In this document: positions 17,655 through 26,143 of the stretch, in pieces
Numbering within the stretch: the stretch's first letter is position 1
How the letters are laid out: every line of letters starts with the position of its first letter
Source: DATFQI01 sp963831105
Lineage (GTDB): Bacteria; Actinomycetota; Thermoleophilia; Solirubrobacterales; Solirubrobacteraceae
Direction of reading: 5' to 3'
Length of the DNA: 64,000 nucleotides
Assembly: GCA_963831105.1 (NCBI GenBank)
Contig: CAWHOS010000003.1
Location: forward strand, 744,001-808,000
Made by a program: the position numbers and the translations under genes
Notes under the pieces: generated by a model
Seen by the model: only the letters and a program-made list of their open reading frames with translations
Databases searched by the model: none
Told to the model about the DNA's origin: nothing

Positions 17655-19127
17655 ATGCAGATCGAGGCTCGCTCCCCCGCGACCGGCGAACGGCTGGGCG
17701 CGGTGGAGGCCGCGACGCCCGAGGCCGTGCGGGAGGCGGCCGCGCGCGCGGAGGCCGCCCAGCCGCTGTGGGCGGCGGTTCCCGCGGCTGCGCGGGCCCG
17801 GTACGTGCGGCGCGCCGCCCGGCTGATGCTCGACGAACTCGACGAGGTCGCGCTGCTGCTCGCCCGCGAGAGCGGGCGGCCGCGCACCGAGGCGGCGCTC
17901 GGCGACCTCCTTCCCGCCGTGGCCGGGCTCAGCGACCTCGCCGACGACGGCCCGGGCGCGCTCGCGGACCGCCGGCTCGGACGGCCCGCGGCGCTGCGGG
18001 CGGGCCGGCGCGCCAAGGGCGTGCAGCAGCCGCGCGGGGTCGTCGGCGTGCTCGGCGCGCCGTCCTCGCCCTGGACGGAGCCCGCGCTGGAGGTGGCGGC
18101 CTCGCTGCTGGCCGGCAACGGCGTCCTGCTCGCGCCGGCCGCGCCGCTGGCGGCGGAGCGCCTGCGCCGCACGCTGGTGCGCGCCGGCATCCCTGAGGAG
18201 CTGCTCGCGGTCGTGCATGGCGAGGACGCGCGGGCGGCGATCCCTGACGCCTGCGACCGCGTCGTCTCGCTCGCCGGTCCGGACGCCAAGGGAGCGATGC
18301 TCGTGCTCGACGGCGCGCCGGTCGAGACCGTCGCGTCGGCCGCGCTGTGGGCGGCGTTCGCGGCCGGCGGCCGCCACCCGGCGGCCGCGGGCCGGCTGGT
18401 CTGCGTGCCCTCGATGGCGGAGCCGCTGCTCGGCGTGCTGCGCGAGCGCGCCGTGCGGCTGGAGGTCGGCGACCCCGCGAGCGAGCAGGCGGAGGTCGGG
18501 CCGCTGCGCTCGGCCGAGGACCTGGCCGTCGTCGAGGAGCTCGTCGCCGAGGCGGTCGCCGGCGGCGCGGAGCTGATCTGCGGCGGCGCCACGCGCGTGG
18601 AGGGACTCGCCGGGGCCTTCTACGCGCCCGCCGTGCTGCGCCGCGTGCCCGCCGGCGCGAGGATCCTGCGCGAGCCCGTGCCGGGTCCCGTGCTCGCGGT
18701 GGTCGAGGCGCCGGGCGAGGCCGCCGCGATCGCGCTCGTCCGGCAGGGCCCGACCGGCGAGCGCCCGGACGACCGCCGCGCCCGCGGCGGCGTCGTGAGC
18801 ATCTGGGCCGGCGACCGCGCCAAGGGCGAGCGGGTCGCGCGCACCCTCCTGGCCGAGGTCACCTGGGTCAACGAGCACGGCGCCGTCGCCCCCGGCCCCG
18901 CCCTGCGCCTGCAGCGCCACGTCGCCCCGCGCCAGGTCGCCTCCCGCCCCGCCCTGATCGGCGGCGCGCGCCGCCTGCCCTACGACCCCGCCCTCGTTCG
19001 GGCCCGAACCGCCGCGACGCGACTGGCCCACGGCCGCGAATCCGACCGCCTGCGCGTGCTCCGGCGCGACGCCGGGCCGCTCGTCCGGGCGGCGCTGCGG
19101 ATCTCGGGGTCGCTGTTGCGCCGCTGA
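17655..19127 (+). CDS. Aldehyde dehydrogenase-fold protein lacking catalytic residues
   Basis: A 490-residue ALDH superfamily protein by overall fold: MQIEARSPATGERLG start, RAARLMLDELDEVALLLARESGRP, QPRGVVGVLGAPSSPW, LEVGDPASEQAEVGPL and WVNEHGAVAPGP all map to conserved ALDH blocks. The catalytic cysteine block, normally G-Q-x-C, reads G-G-R-H near residue 240, so the nucleophile is a histidine. The E-L-G-G block with the general base reads S-L-A-G. Both key residues are therefore missing, while the frame is intact and codon use is normal. The gene may encode a pseudoenzyme with a structural or binding role. It has a leaderless-type promoter. Confidence 0.82.
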   Translation: MQIEARSPATGERLGAVEAATPEAVREAAARAEAAQPLWAAVPAAARARYVRRAARLMLDELDEVALLLARESGRPRTEAALGDLLPAVAGLSDLADDGPGALADRRLGRPAALRAGRRAKGVQQPRGVVGVLGAPSSPWTEPALEVAASLLAGNGVLLAPAAPLAAERLRRTLVRAGIPEELLAVVHGEDARAAIPDACDRVVSLAGPDAKGAMLVLDGAPVETVASAALWAAFAAGGRHPAAAGRLVCVPSMAEPLLGVLRERAVRLEVGDPASEQAEVGPLRSAEDLAVVEELVAEAVAGGAELICGGATRVEGLAGAFYAPAVLRRVPAGARILREPVPGPVLAVVEAPGEAAAIALVRQGPTGERPDDRRARGGVVSIWAGDRAKGERVARTLLAEVTWVNEHGAVAPGPALRLQRHVAPRQVASRPALIGGARRLPYDPALVRARTAATRLAHGRESDRLRVLRRDAGPLVRAALRISGSLLRR

Positions 19128-19185
19128 ACGGCGGGCTTGTAGGGAGCGTGAGCGGTCGGCGCCGCCCGCCCCGCCGAGCTCGAGT

Positions 19186-19220
19186 CCGGAGTTACTCGGC
19201 CTGAGGCTGAACAACTCCGG
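19186..19220. promoter_or_regulatory. Inverted repeat upstream of the SDR gene
   Basis: Perfect 8-base arms CCGGAGTT (19186-19193) and AACTCCGG (19213-19220) with a 19-base centre, in the 176-base gap between the ALDH-like and SDR genes. It could be an operator or the terminator of the ALDH-like gene. No other feature was seen in this gap. Confidence 0.4.
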
Positions 19221-19303
19221 GCTCAACGCCGCGGGTGGCTCCCTCGCCCCCTACCCAGCGCCGTTGCCGTTTCGCGGCACGAGGCGGTGGGCAGCACCGC
19301 GGG

Positions 19304-20071
19304 GTGCCCATCGCGATCGTCACCGGCGGCAACTCCGGGATCGGCCGGGCGGCCGCGGTCGCGCTCGCGCAGCGCGGCTTCGACGTCGGCATCACGTGGC
19401 ACGCGCACGAGGACCGCGCGCAGGAGGCGCTGGAGGAGATCCGCTCCCACGGCGTGAAGGCCGAGGCGCGCAAGATGGACCTCGACGAGGGCTTCCCGGG
19501 CGACGCCAAGGCGATCGACGAGCTGATGGACGCGCTCGGCGGGGTCGACGCGCTCGTCAACAACGCCGGCGCCGGGCTGATGAAGCCGTTCCTCGAGCTC
19601 GACCTCGACACCTGGCAGCGCACGCTGAACCTCGTCCTGAGCGGCGCCTTCCTGTGCGCGCAGGCCGCCGCGCGGCGGATGGTCGAGCAGGGCCGCGGCG
19701 GGCGGATCGTCAACGTGACCTCCGTGCACGAGCACGTGCCGCTCGGCGACTCCGCGCCGTACGTGTCGGCCAAGCACGGGCTCGGCGGGCTGACCAAGCA
19801 GATGGCGATGGAGCTCGGAGAGCACGGCATCACCGTCAACGCCGTCGCGCCGGGCGAGACCGCCACCCGCATGACGGGCCAGGAGGACGAGGACCCGCGC
19901 GGCGAGGAGCGGGCCGGGATCCCGATCGGGCGCCCGGGCGACGCGCGCGAGACGGCGGCGGTGATCGCGTTCCTCTGCTCGCCCGAGGCCTCCTACGTCA
20001 CGGGCGTCTCGGTCCCCGTCGACGGCGGGATGCTGCTGATGGGCGCGATGGCGAACCAGCTCGCGGACTGA
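19304..20071 (+). CDS. SDR family oxidoreductase
   Basis: A 255-residue classical short-chain dehydrogenase. It has the dinucleotide motif TGGNSGIG, the NNAGAG motif, a catalytic serine in NVTSVHEH, and Y-V-S-A-K as the Tyr-Lys pair, ending with SYVTGVSVPVDGGM. The general pattern is like the oxidoreductase PRK12743 or glucose dehydrogenase-like SDRs; substrate unknown. The GTG at 19304 starts just before the first strand; the open frame extends upstream without conservation. It is convergent with the hydroxyproline operon, so a role there is not implied. Confidence 0.85.
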   Translation: MPIAIVTGGNSGIGRAAAVALAQRGFDVGITWHAHEDRAQEALEEIRSHGVKAEARKMDLDEGFPGDAKAIDELMDALGGVDALVNNAGAGLMKPFLELDLDTWQRTLNLVLSGAFLCAQAAARRMVEQGRGGRIVNVTSVHEHVPLGDSAPYVSAKHGLGGLTKQMAMELGEHGITVNAVAPGETATRMTGQEDEDPRGEERAGIPIGRPGDARETAAVIAFLCSPEASYVTGVSVPVDGGMLLMGAMANQLAD

Positions 20072-20076
20072 GCGCG

Positions 20077-21312
20077 TCAGCCGAAGCGCTCGGGCGAGAG
20101 CCGCGCGAGCGCTGGGTGCGACGGCTCGCCGCGGACGACCGACGCGACGAGCCGTCCGGTCAGCGGAGCGAGCGTGACGCCGAGCATGCCGTGGCCCGTG
20201 GCGAAGACGACGTTCGGCACGCGGCCGTGGGCGCCGATCACCGGCAGGCCGTCGGGCGTGCACGGCCGCAGGCCGCGCCACACCAGGCGCGGCCGCGCGC
20301 GCACGCCGAGCACCTCCTCGGCGGCGGAGGCGATCGCGCGCACGCGCCGCTCGTCGAAGGACTCGTCGAGCCCGTCGAGCAGCAGGCCGCCGGTCATCCG
20401 GGTCCTGTCGGCCATCGGGTTGGCGACCACGCGCTGGTCGTGCAGATAGAGCGGCATCCGCAGGGGCGCGGCCGCCGGGTCCCACTCCGCCGCATAGCCC
20501 TTCCCTCCCTGCAGCGGCAGGCGCACGCCGGCGCTCGCGGCCAGCCGGCCCGACCAGGCGCCAGCGGCGACCACGACGGCGCCGGCGCGCAGCGGCCCCT
20601 GGGTCGTCTCGACGCCGCCCGCTCCGACGCCGTAGACCTCGGTGCCCGTGCGCAGCCGCACGCCGCGCCCGACCGCCGCGGCGCCCACCGACGCGGCCAG
20701 CCGGACCGGGTCGCAGCGGGCCTCGCCGGGGAAGAGGACCGCGGCGCGGACCCGGGCGGTCAGCGCCGGCTCCAACGACCGCGCCTCGTCACCGCTCAGC
20801 ACCCGCGCCCCGAGCGTGCGGCCCGTCTCGGATGCGGCCTCCGCGGCCGCGTGCTCCTCCGCGGCGCCGGAGGTGTGCACGGTCAGGCAGCCCGGCTCGT
20901 CGTAGCCGCCGTCGATCCCCTCGGCGGCGAGCGCCCGGAAGGCGCCCAGGCTCTCGCGGCACAGCTCGCGCTGCAGCGCCTCGCCGTCATGCGCGCGCCG
21001 CGCCGTCGACGCCCGCAGGTAGCGGGCCAGCCACGGCGCCAGCGACGGCTTGAGCTTGAGCCCGAACGGCGAGTCGGGCCGGACCATCCAGCCGATGCCC
21101 GCGCGCAGCGACTCGGGCGCCGCGATCGGCCGCGCGTGGCTCGGCACGAGCAGTCCGGCGTTGCCCCACGAGCAGCCCTCGCCCCAGCCGCCGCCGCGCT
21201 CGAGGACCTCGACGCTCGCGCCCTCGCGCGCCAGCTCGAGCGCCGCGCAGGCGCCGATGATCCCGCCGCCGACGACGACCACGTCGGGCGCGCCGCCGCG
21301 CGACGCGCTCAC
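20077..21312 (-). CDS. FAD-dependent D-amino acid oxidase, probable cis-4-hydroxy-D-proline oxidase
   Basis: A 411-residue DAO/DadA-type flavoprotein. N-terminal VVVGGGIIGACAALELAREG binds FAD; the C-terminus has the TPDGLPVIG and TGHGMLGVTLAP blocks of D-amino-acid dehydrogenases. In the hydroxyproline pathway this family oxidises cis-4-hydroxy-D-proline to 1-pyrroline-4-hydroxy-2-carboxylate. That role is inferred from the operon: the start GTG overlaps the stop of the hydroxyproline epimerase (GTGA, 21309-21312), which in turn overlaps the deaminase gene. It is the last gene of the operon. Confidence 0.9.
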   Translation of the reverse strand: MSASRGGAPDVVVVGGGIIGACAALELAREGASVEVLERGGGWGEGCSWGNAGLLVPSHARPIAAPESLRAGIGWMVRPDSPFGLKLKPSLAPWLARYLRASTARRAHDGEALQRELCRESLGAFRALAAEGIDGGYDEPGCLTVHTSGAAEEHAAAEAASETGRTLGARVLSGDEARSLEPALTARVRAAVLFPGEARCDPVRLAASVGAAAVGRGVRLRTGTEVYGVGAGGVETTQGPLRAGAVVVAAGAWSGRLAASAGVRLPLQGGKGYAAEWDPAAAPLRMPLYLHDQRVVANPMADRTRMTGGLLLDGLDESFDERRVRAIASAAEEVLGVRARPRLVWRGLRPCTPDGLPVIGAHGRVPNVVFATGHGMLGVTLAPLTGRLVASVVRGEPSHPALARLSPERFG

Positions 21313-22289
21313 AGCGCGAAGCCGGCGGGGAACGGATCGCTCGCGTCGAGCAGGTACTGGCCCATCCCGGTCACCCACGCGCGGCCGGTGATCTCCGGCA
21401 CCACGGCGGGCAGCCCGCCGACGGTCGTCTCCTCGACCAGCCGGCCCGTGAACCGGGTCCCGATCACCGACTCGTTGACGAACGCCTCGCCGAGCGCAAG
21501 CTCCCCGCGGGCGTGCAGCGCGGCCATCCGCGCCGAGGTGCCGGTGCCGCACGGGGAGCGGTCCAGCCAGCCGGGCTCGATCGCGGTCGCGTTGCGGGCG
21601 CCGCCGGGCGAGTCCTCGTAGAAGACGACGTGGCGGCAGCCGGAGATCCGCGGGTCCTCGGGGTGCACGGGCGCGTCGGCGCGGTTGATCGCGGCCATGA
21701 TCTCCAGCCCGCGGGCGATCAGCTCCCCCGATCGCTCCGGGTCGACGGCCAGGCCGGCCGCCGAGGCCTCCACGAGCGCGTAGAAGTTGCCGCCGTAGGC
21801 CATGTCGTACGGCACGCCGGCGATCTCGCGGTCGCGGGCGAGCAGGAACGAGGGCACGTTGCGCAGCGTCACCGCGGTCGCGCGCCCGTCCTGCACCGCC
21901 ACCCGGACCCGCACGAGCCCGGCGGGCGTGTCGAGCGCGACGACGGTCTCGGGCTCGGTGACCTCGACCATCCCCGTCTCGACGAGCACGGTCGCGACGC
22001 CGATCGTCCCGTGCCCGCACATCGGCAGGCAGCCCGAGACCTCGATGAACAGCACGCCCCAGTCCGCGTCGCCGCGCGTCGGGGGCTGCAGGATCGCCCC
22101 CGACATCGCCGAGTGGCCGCGCGGCTCGCGCATCAGCAGCAGCCGCAGCTCGTCCATCTCGGCCTCGAAGTGCAGCTTGCGCTCGAGCATCGTGGCGCCC
22201 GGGATCGGGCCGACGCCGCCGGTGACGACGCGCGTCGGCATCCCCTCCGTGTGGGAGTCGACCGCCGCGAGGTAGCGCCTCGCTCTCAC
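21309..22289 (-). CDS. 4-hydroxyproline 2-epimerase (proline racemase family)
   Basis: A 326-residue proline racemase-fold enzyme. Both catalytic cysteines are visible: Cys91 in MCGHGTIGV and Cys247 in SPCGTGTSA. The second would be threonine in trans-3-hydroxyproline dehydratases, so an epimerase or racemase is expected. With the oxidase, deaminase and semialdehyde dehydrogenase beside it, conversion of trans-4-hydroxy-L-proline to cis-4-hydroxy-D-proline is the best prediction. Starts at a GTG overlapping the deaminase stop (GTGA, 22286-22289). Confidence 0.92.
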   Translation of the reverse strand: MRARRYLAAVDSHTEGMPTRVVTGGVGPIPGATMLERKLHFEAEMDELRLLLMREPRGHSAMSGAILQPPTRGDADWGVLFIEVSGCLPMCGHGTIGVATVLVETGMVEVTEPETVVALDTPAGLVRVRVAVQDGRATAVTLRNVPSFLLARDREIAGVPYDMAYGGNFYALVEASAAGLAVDPERSGELIARGLEIMAAINRADAPVHPEDPRISGCRHVVFYEDSPGGARNATAIEPGWLDRSPCGTGTSARMAALHARGELALGEAFVNESVIGTRFTGRLVEETTVGGLPAVVPEITGRAWVTGMGQYLLDASDPFPAGFAL

Positions 22290-23173
22290 GCGGGGACGCC
22301 CTCGCGCAGCACCGCGAGGGCGGCGGCCAGCTCCTCGCGCTCGCCGTTGGAGAGCGGCAGCCGCGGCTCGCGGCACGGGCCGCCGGCGAGGCCGACCTCG
22401 TCCTGGGCGGCCTTGAAGTACTGCACGAGCTTCGGCGTCATGTCGAAGCGCGCGAGCGGGAGCAGGCGCTGGTAGACGGCGCGCGCGGAGTCGAGCTCGC
22501 CCGCGGCGCAGTGCTCGTAGAGGTCGACGCACTCGCGCGGCGCGACGTCGGCGACACCGGTGACCCAGCCCGTCGCGCCGGCGCAGAAGCCCTCGAGCGC
22601 CCAGTCGTCGCCGCCGACGAGGATCTCGAGCTGCGGCGCGGCGGCGAGCAGCGCCGGGATCCGGCGGACGTCGCCCGAGCACTCCTTGACCGCGACGACG
22701 CCGGGGACGCGGTCGGCGATCGCGACGATCTGCTCCGCGCGCAGGTCGACGCCGCTGGCCTCGGGGTTGTTGTAGAGCATCAGCGGCAGGCCGGCGCCCT
22801 CCGCGACCGCCGCGTAGAACGCGATCAGCTCGGGCTCCTCGGCGCGGTAGCCGAGCGGGGGCAGGCACATCACGGCGACCGCGCCCGCAGCCGCGGCCTC
22901 GCGGGCGTGGGCGACCGCCGCCGCGGCGGTGCCGGCCGAGATCCCGGCGATCACGGGCACGCTGCCACCGACCGTCTCCGCGATCGTCTCGAGCACGAGC
23001 CGGCGCTCGGCCGCGTCGAGGCTGCCCGCCTCGCCCATCGTGCCCGTGCCGACGATCCCGTGGACGCCGGCATCGAGCAGGAAGCGCACGTTGGCGGCGA
23101 TGCCGGCGGTGTCGACCGCCCCGTTGGCGTCGAACGGCGTGGTCACGGCGGGGATGATTCCGGGGAAGCGCAT
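22286..23173 (-). CDS. Dihydrodipicolinate synthase family protein, probable 1-pyrroline-4-hydroxy-2-carboxylate deaminase
   Basis: A 295-residue DapA/NanA-fold class I aldolase. Seen are the GTMGEAGSL loop, the catalytic tyrosine in LMLYNNP and the Schiff-base lysine in VVAVKECSGD. In hydroxyproline degradation a member of this family converts 1-pyrroline-4-hydroxy-2-carboxylate to alpha-ketoglutarate semialdehyde; the operon makes that assignment likely over lysine biosynthesis. The ATG has AGGAG six bases upstream and lies 8 bases after the stop of the GntR gene, so the regulator is the first gene of the same message. Confidence 0.9.
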   Translation of the reverse strand: MRFPGIIPAVTTPFDANGAVDTAGIAANVRFLLDAGVHGIVGTGTMGEAGSLDAAERRLVLETIAETVGGSVPVIAGISAGTAAAAVAHAREAAAAGAVAVMCLPPLGYRAEEPELIAFYAAVAEGAGLPLMLYNNPEASGVDLRAEQIVAIADRVPGVVAVKECSGDVRRIPALLAAAPQLEILVGGDDWALEGFCAGATGWVTGVADVAPRECVDLYEHCAAGELDSARAVYQRLLPLARFDMTPKLVQYFKAAQDEVGLAGGPCREPRLPLSNGEREELAAALAVLREGVPA

Positions 23174-23181
23174 GGCGGCTC

Positions 23182-23871
23182 CTAGTCGAGGGTCATGTAG
23201 CGGCGCACGCGCTTGACGTGCTGGGCGGCGTAGAGGGCGGCGGCGTCGGGGTCGCCCTCGGCGATCGCCTCGTAGATCATGCGGTGCTCGGCGAGGTGGA
23301 TCGCCGTGTGGCCGGGGGTGGCGATCGAGTCGTCGCGCAGCCGCTGCCACAGCGGCTGGTCCATCAGCGCGGCGACGTGGTCGGCGAGCCCGGCCAGGAC
23401 GGGGTTGCCCGTGAGCTCGGCGATCCGGCGGTGGAACAGCCGGTCGGACTCGTTCCAGCCCTGGCGCGCGGCCGGATCCGCGGGATCGGCCGCCTCCTCC
23501 ATCGCGGCCAGCAGGCGCTCGCACTCGCCGTCGGCCCGGCCGCGCTCGGCGGCCAGGCGCGCGATCGCGGGCTCGAGCAGCGCGCGCGTCTCCAGCAGGT
23601 CGCTCGGGCTGGCGTCGTGCGGGAGCCCGCTCGGGGCGGGCAGCCTGCCGGCGGCGTCGGCGGCCACGAACGAGCCGGAGCCGGGCCGCGTCTCGATCAC
23701 GCCCTGGACCTGCAGCGCGGCGATCGCCTCGCGCACCGAGGCCCGCCCGACCTCGAGCCGGCGCGCGAGCTCGCGCTCGGACGGCAGCCGCTCGCCCGGC
23801 GCGAAGGCGCCCGAGCGGATCTCGGCCGCGAGCCGCTCCGCCACGTGCTCGTAGCGCTGCAGCGTCCGCAC
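23182..23871 (-). CDS. GntR-family (FadR-type) regulator of hydroxyproline catabolism
   Basis: About 229 residues. An N-terminal winged helix (ERLPSERELARRLEVGRASVREAIAALQ) is followed by a helical FCD effector domain with metal-ligand-like histidines (LFHRRIAEL, HRMIYEAI). It heads the minus-strand catabolic operon and faces the semialdehyde dehydrogenase gene, so it probably represses both until an intermediate binds. The GTG at 23871 gives the usual short arm before the winged helix; a GTG at 23916 would add 15 residues and would lie inside the operator palindrome. Confidence 0.88.
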   Translation of the reverse strand: MRTLQRYEHVAERLAAEIRSGAFAPGERLPSERELARRLEVGRASVREAIAALQVQGVIETRPGSGSFVAADAAGRLPAPSGLPHDASPSDLLETRALLEPAIARLAAERGRADGECERLLAAMEEAADPADPAARQGWNESDRLFHRRIAELTGNPVLAGLADHVAALMDQPLWQRLRDDSIATPGHTAIHLAEHRMIYEAIAEGDPDAAALYAAQHVKRVRRYMTLD

Positions 23872-23902
23872 CGGCTCAAACGCCGGACCGGATTGGATGG
23901 CA

Positions 23903-23925
23903 ACTGGTTCCCTCACCGAACCAGT
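23903..23925. promoter_or_regulatory. Operator palindrome between the divergent hydroxyproline genes
   Basis: ACTGGTTC (23903-23910) and GAACCAGT (23918-23925) form a perfect 8-7-8 palindrome. It ends where the -10 box TAAGGT of the dehydrogenase begins, so a bound GntR protein would block that promoter. Confidence 0.7.
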
Positions 23926-23930
23926 AAGGT
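23925..23930 (+). promoter_or_regulatory. -10 box of leaderless KGSADH promoter
   Basis: TAAGGT, exactly 7 bases before the ATG at 23938 and adjoining the operator. Confidence 0.55.
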
Positions 23931-23937
23931 ACACGCC

Positions 23938-25470
23938 ATGGCCACGACCTTCAACTCCGTCGATCCCGCGACGGGCGAGACCGGCCCCGCCTACCAGGAG
24001 GCCACGACCGACGACGTGCGCGCCGCGGTCGCCGCGGCCGCCGACGTCCACCGCTCCGGCGCGCTCGCCGACCGCGAGAAGCGCGCCGCCCTGCTGCGCG
24101 GCGCCGCCGGGCGCCTGCGCGCCGCCGGCGACGAGATCGTCACCACCGCGATGGCCGAGACCGGCCTGCCCGAGGCGCGCCTGCGCGGCGAGCTCGAGCG
24201 CACCGCCGGCCAGCTCGAGGCGTTCGCCGCCGTGGTCGACGCCGGCGACTACGTCGAGGCGATCATCGACACGCCGGACCCCGACGCGAAGCCGATCCCG
24301 CGCCCCGACGTGCGCCGCATGCTCGTCCCGATCGGGCCCGTGGCCGTCTTCGGCGCGTCCAACTTCCCGCTCGCGTTCTCGACCGCCGGCGGCGACACCG
24401 CGAGCGCGCTCGCCGCGGGCGTGCCCGTGATCGTCAAGGGCCACCCGTCGCACCCCGGCACGAGCGAGCGCGTCGCCCGCGAGCTGTCGGCCGCGGTCGC
24501 CGACGCCGGCCTGCCGGCCGGGACGTTCGCGCACCTCCCGGCGGCCTCGCTCGAGGTCGCGCAGGCGCTGGTCGACGCGCCCGCCGTCAAGGCCGTCGGC
24601 TTCACGGGCTCCTACGCGGGCGGCCGCGCGATCGCCGACCGCGCCGCCGCGCGGCCCGAGCCGATCCCCGTCTACGCCGAGATGGGCTCCGTGAACCCGA
24701 TCGTGGTCACCGAGGCGGCGCTCTCCGAGCGCGCGGGCGCGATCGCGGAGGGGCTGGCCGCCTCGGTGGCGAGCTTCGGCGGCCAGCTCTGCACCAAGCC
24801 CGGCGTCGTCTTCGTCCCCTACGGCGAGCCGGGCGACGCGTTCGCCGACGACGTCGCCAAGCGGTTGGAGAGCACCGAGCCGACCGTGCTGCTCAACGAG
24901 CGCCTGCGCGACGCGCTGCGCGAGGCCGTCGGGCGGCTGGAGCAGCGCGCCGAGCGTCTCGGCGGCGCCCCGGAGGCAGGCGGCCCCGGCTTCCGCCACC
25001 AGCCGAGCGCCTACGAGGCGGACGCCGGCGACCTCGGCGCGACCCCGGAGCTGCTCGAGGAGCACTTCGGGCCGGTCGTGCTGTTCGTCCGCTACGGAAC
25101 GCGCGACGAGCTGCTCGCGGCGCTGGATCGCGTCGAGGGCCAGCTCACCGGCACGGTCCACGCGCAGCCCGGCGAGGACATCGCGGGCGTCGTCGAGGTG
25201 CTGCGCGCCCGCGTCGGCCGCGTGATCTTCGACGGCTTCCCGACCGGCGTGGCGGTCACCCACGGCATGCACCACGGCGGCCCGTTCCCCGCCACGAGCG
25301 CGCCCGCGCACACGTCCGTCGGCATGACCGCCATCAGCCGCTGGCTGCGGCCCGTGGCCTACCAGAACGCCCCGGAGGAGCTGCTCCCTCCGGAGCTGCG
25401 CGCGGACAACCCGCTCGGCATCTGGCGCCGCGTCGACGGCGAGCTGACGCGCGAGCCGCTGCCTTCCTGA
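23938..25470 (+). CDS. Alpha-ketoglutarate semialdehyde dehydrogenase (ALDH family)
   Basis: A 510-residue NAD(P)-dependent aldehyde dehydrogenase of the KGSADH type, oxidising 2,5-dioxopentanoate to alpha-ketoglutarate, the last step of hydroxyproline (and some sugar acid) degradation. The catalytic cysteine is present in GGQLCTKPG near residue 285 and the general-base glutamate in YAEMGSVNP; cofactor binding uses VFGASNFPLAFS and GFTGSYAGG. Unlike the ALDH-like protein at 17655 it keeps all key residues. It is divergent from the GntR-led operon across a shared operator. A gene of unknown function follows with a CTGA overlap. Confidence 0.93.
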   Translation: MATTFNSVDPATGETGPAYQEATTDDVRAAVAAAADVHRSGALADREKRAALLRGAAGRLRAAGDEIVTTAMAETGLPEARLRGELERTAGQLEAFAAVVDAGDYVEAIIDTPDPDAKPIPRPDVRRMLVPIGPVAVFGASNFPLAFSTAGGDTASALAAGVPVIVKGHPSHPGTSERVARELSAAVADAGLPAGTFAHLPAASLEVAQALVDAPAVKAVGFTGSYAGGRAIADRAAARPEPIPVYAEMGSVNPIVVTEAALSERAGAIAEGLAASVASFGGQLCTKPGVVFVPYGEPGDAFADDVAKRLESTEPTVLLNERLRDALREAVGRLEQRAERLGGAPEAGGPGFRHQPSAYEADAGDLGATPELLEEHFGPVVLFVRYGTRDELLAALDRVEGQLTGTVHAQPGEDIAGVVEVLRARVGRVIFDGFPTGVAVTHGMHHGGPFPATSAPAHTSVGMTAISRWLRPVAYQNAPEELLPPELRADNPLGIWRRVDGELTREPLPS

Positions 25471-26143
25471 CCCTCGAGCTCAAGCGCGCGTGGGGCGCGG
25501 TCGATGCCGACGGCATGCTCGTGCCCATGCTCGCCGCCATCCGCTCCTACAAGCACCAGGTCGTTCCCGTCCGGCTCAACATCGCCGACGGCGCCGGCGT
25601 GCTTCTGCCGCCGGACCGCGCGGAGGCCATCGCCGGCCTCGCCGGCGAGCTGGAGACCGAGGGCTTCGAGCCGGTGTCCGACGTAGGGCCCGCCGAGCCG
25701 GGCGGGATGGTTTACGCCCGCGTGCTCGTGCACCCCGGCGACGCCACGACGGCGTGGGCGGTCGACGGCGGGCGCGAGGCGGGGACCCTCGGCTACGTCG
25801 AGCTGCTCACGGAGTGGGAGGACGGCACCGTCGTGTCGACCGTCAACCACGGCCGCCCGCAGATCTTCGAGTCGCTGCCGCGGCTGCGTCAGGTCAGGCT
25901 CTCCGGGGTCTCGGTCGCGACCGCCGTCGCCCGCCACCGCGAGGCGTGCGCGGAGATCGCCGGCCGCCGGCTCGACCCGGCCGAGCGCGACGCCGTCGAG
26001 GTCGCGCAGGAGCAGAACGCCGAGGTGCTGGCCCACCAGGAACGCTGCGGCATCCTGCGCCGGCGCGGCGAGGACTACGGATTCACGCTGCGCGGCGCCT
26101 GGCGCAGCACGTGCGGATCCACCGGGCGATGCAGGCCTCCTAG
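25467..26143 (+). CDS. Conserved-looking protein of unknown function (probable frameshift near its end)
   Basis: About 225 residues, soluble, no signal peptide, no motif I recognise; it carries acidic and hydrophobic patches (LKRAWGAVDADGMLVP, YVELLTEWEDGTVV, AVEVAQEQNAEVLAHQERCG). The frame can begin at a CTG overlapping the KGSADH stop (CTGA, 25467-25470) or at the ATG 25515, which would cut into a plausible N-terminus. Near 26104 a frame change, one missing base or two extra, would lead from RGAW into QHVRIHRAMQAS and a TAG at 26141-26143. Without it the frame runs to 26207 with a low-complexity tail antisense to the next gene. The TAG is half of a CTAG shared with the convergent MpaB gene, supporting this end. 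Confidence 0.6.
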
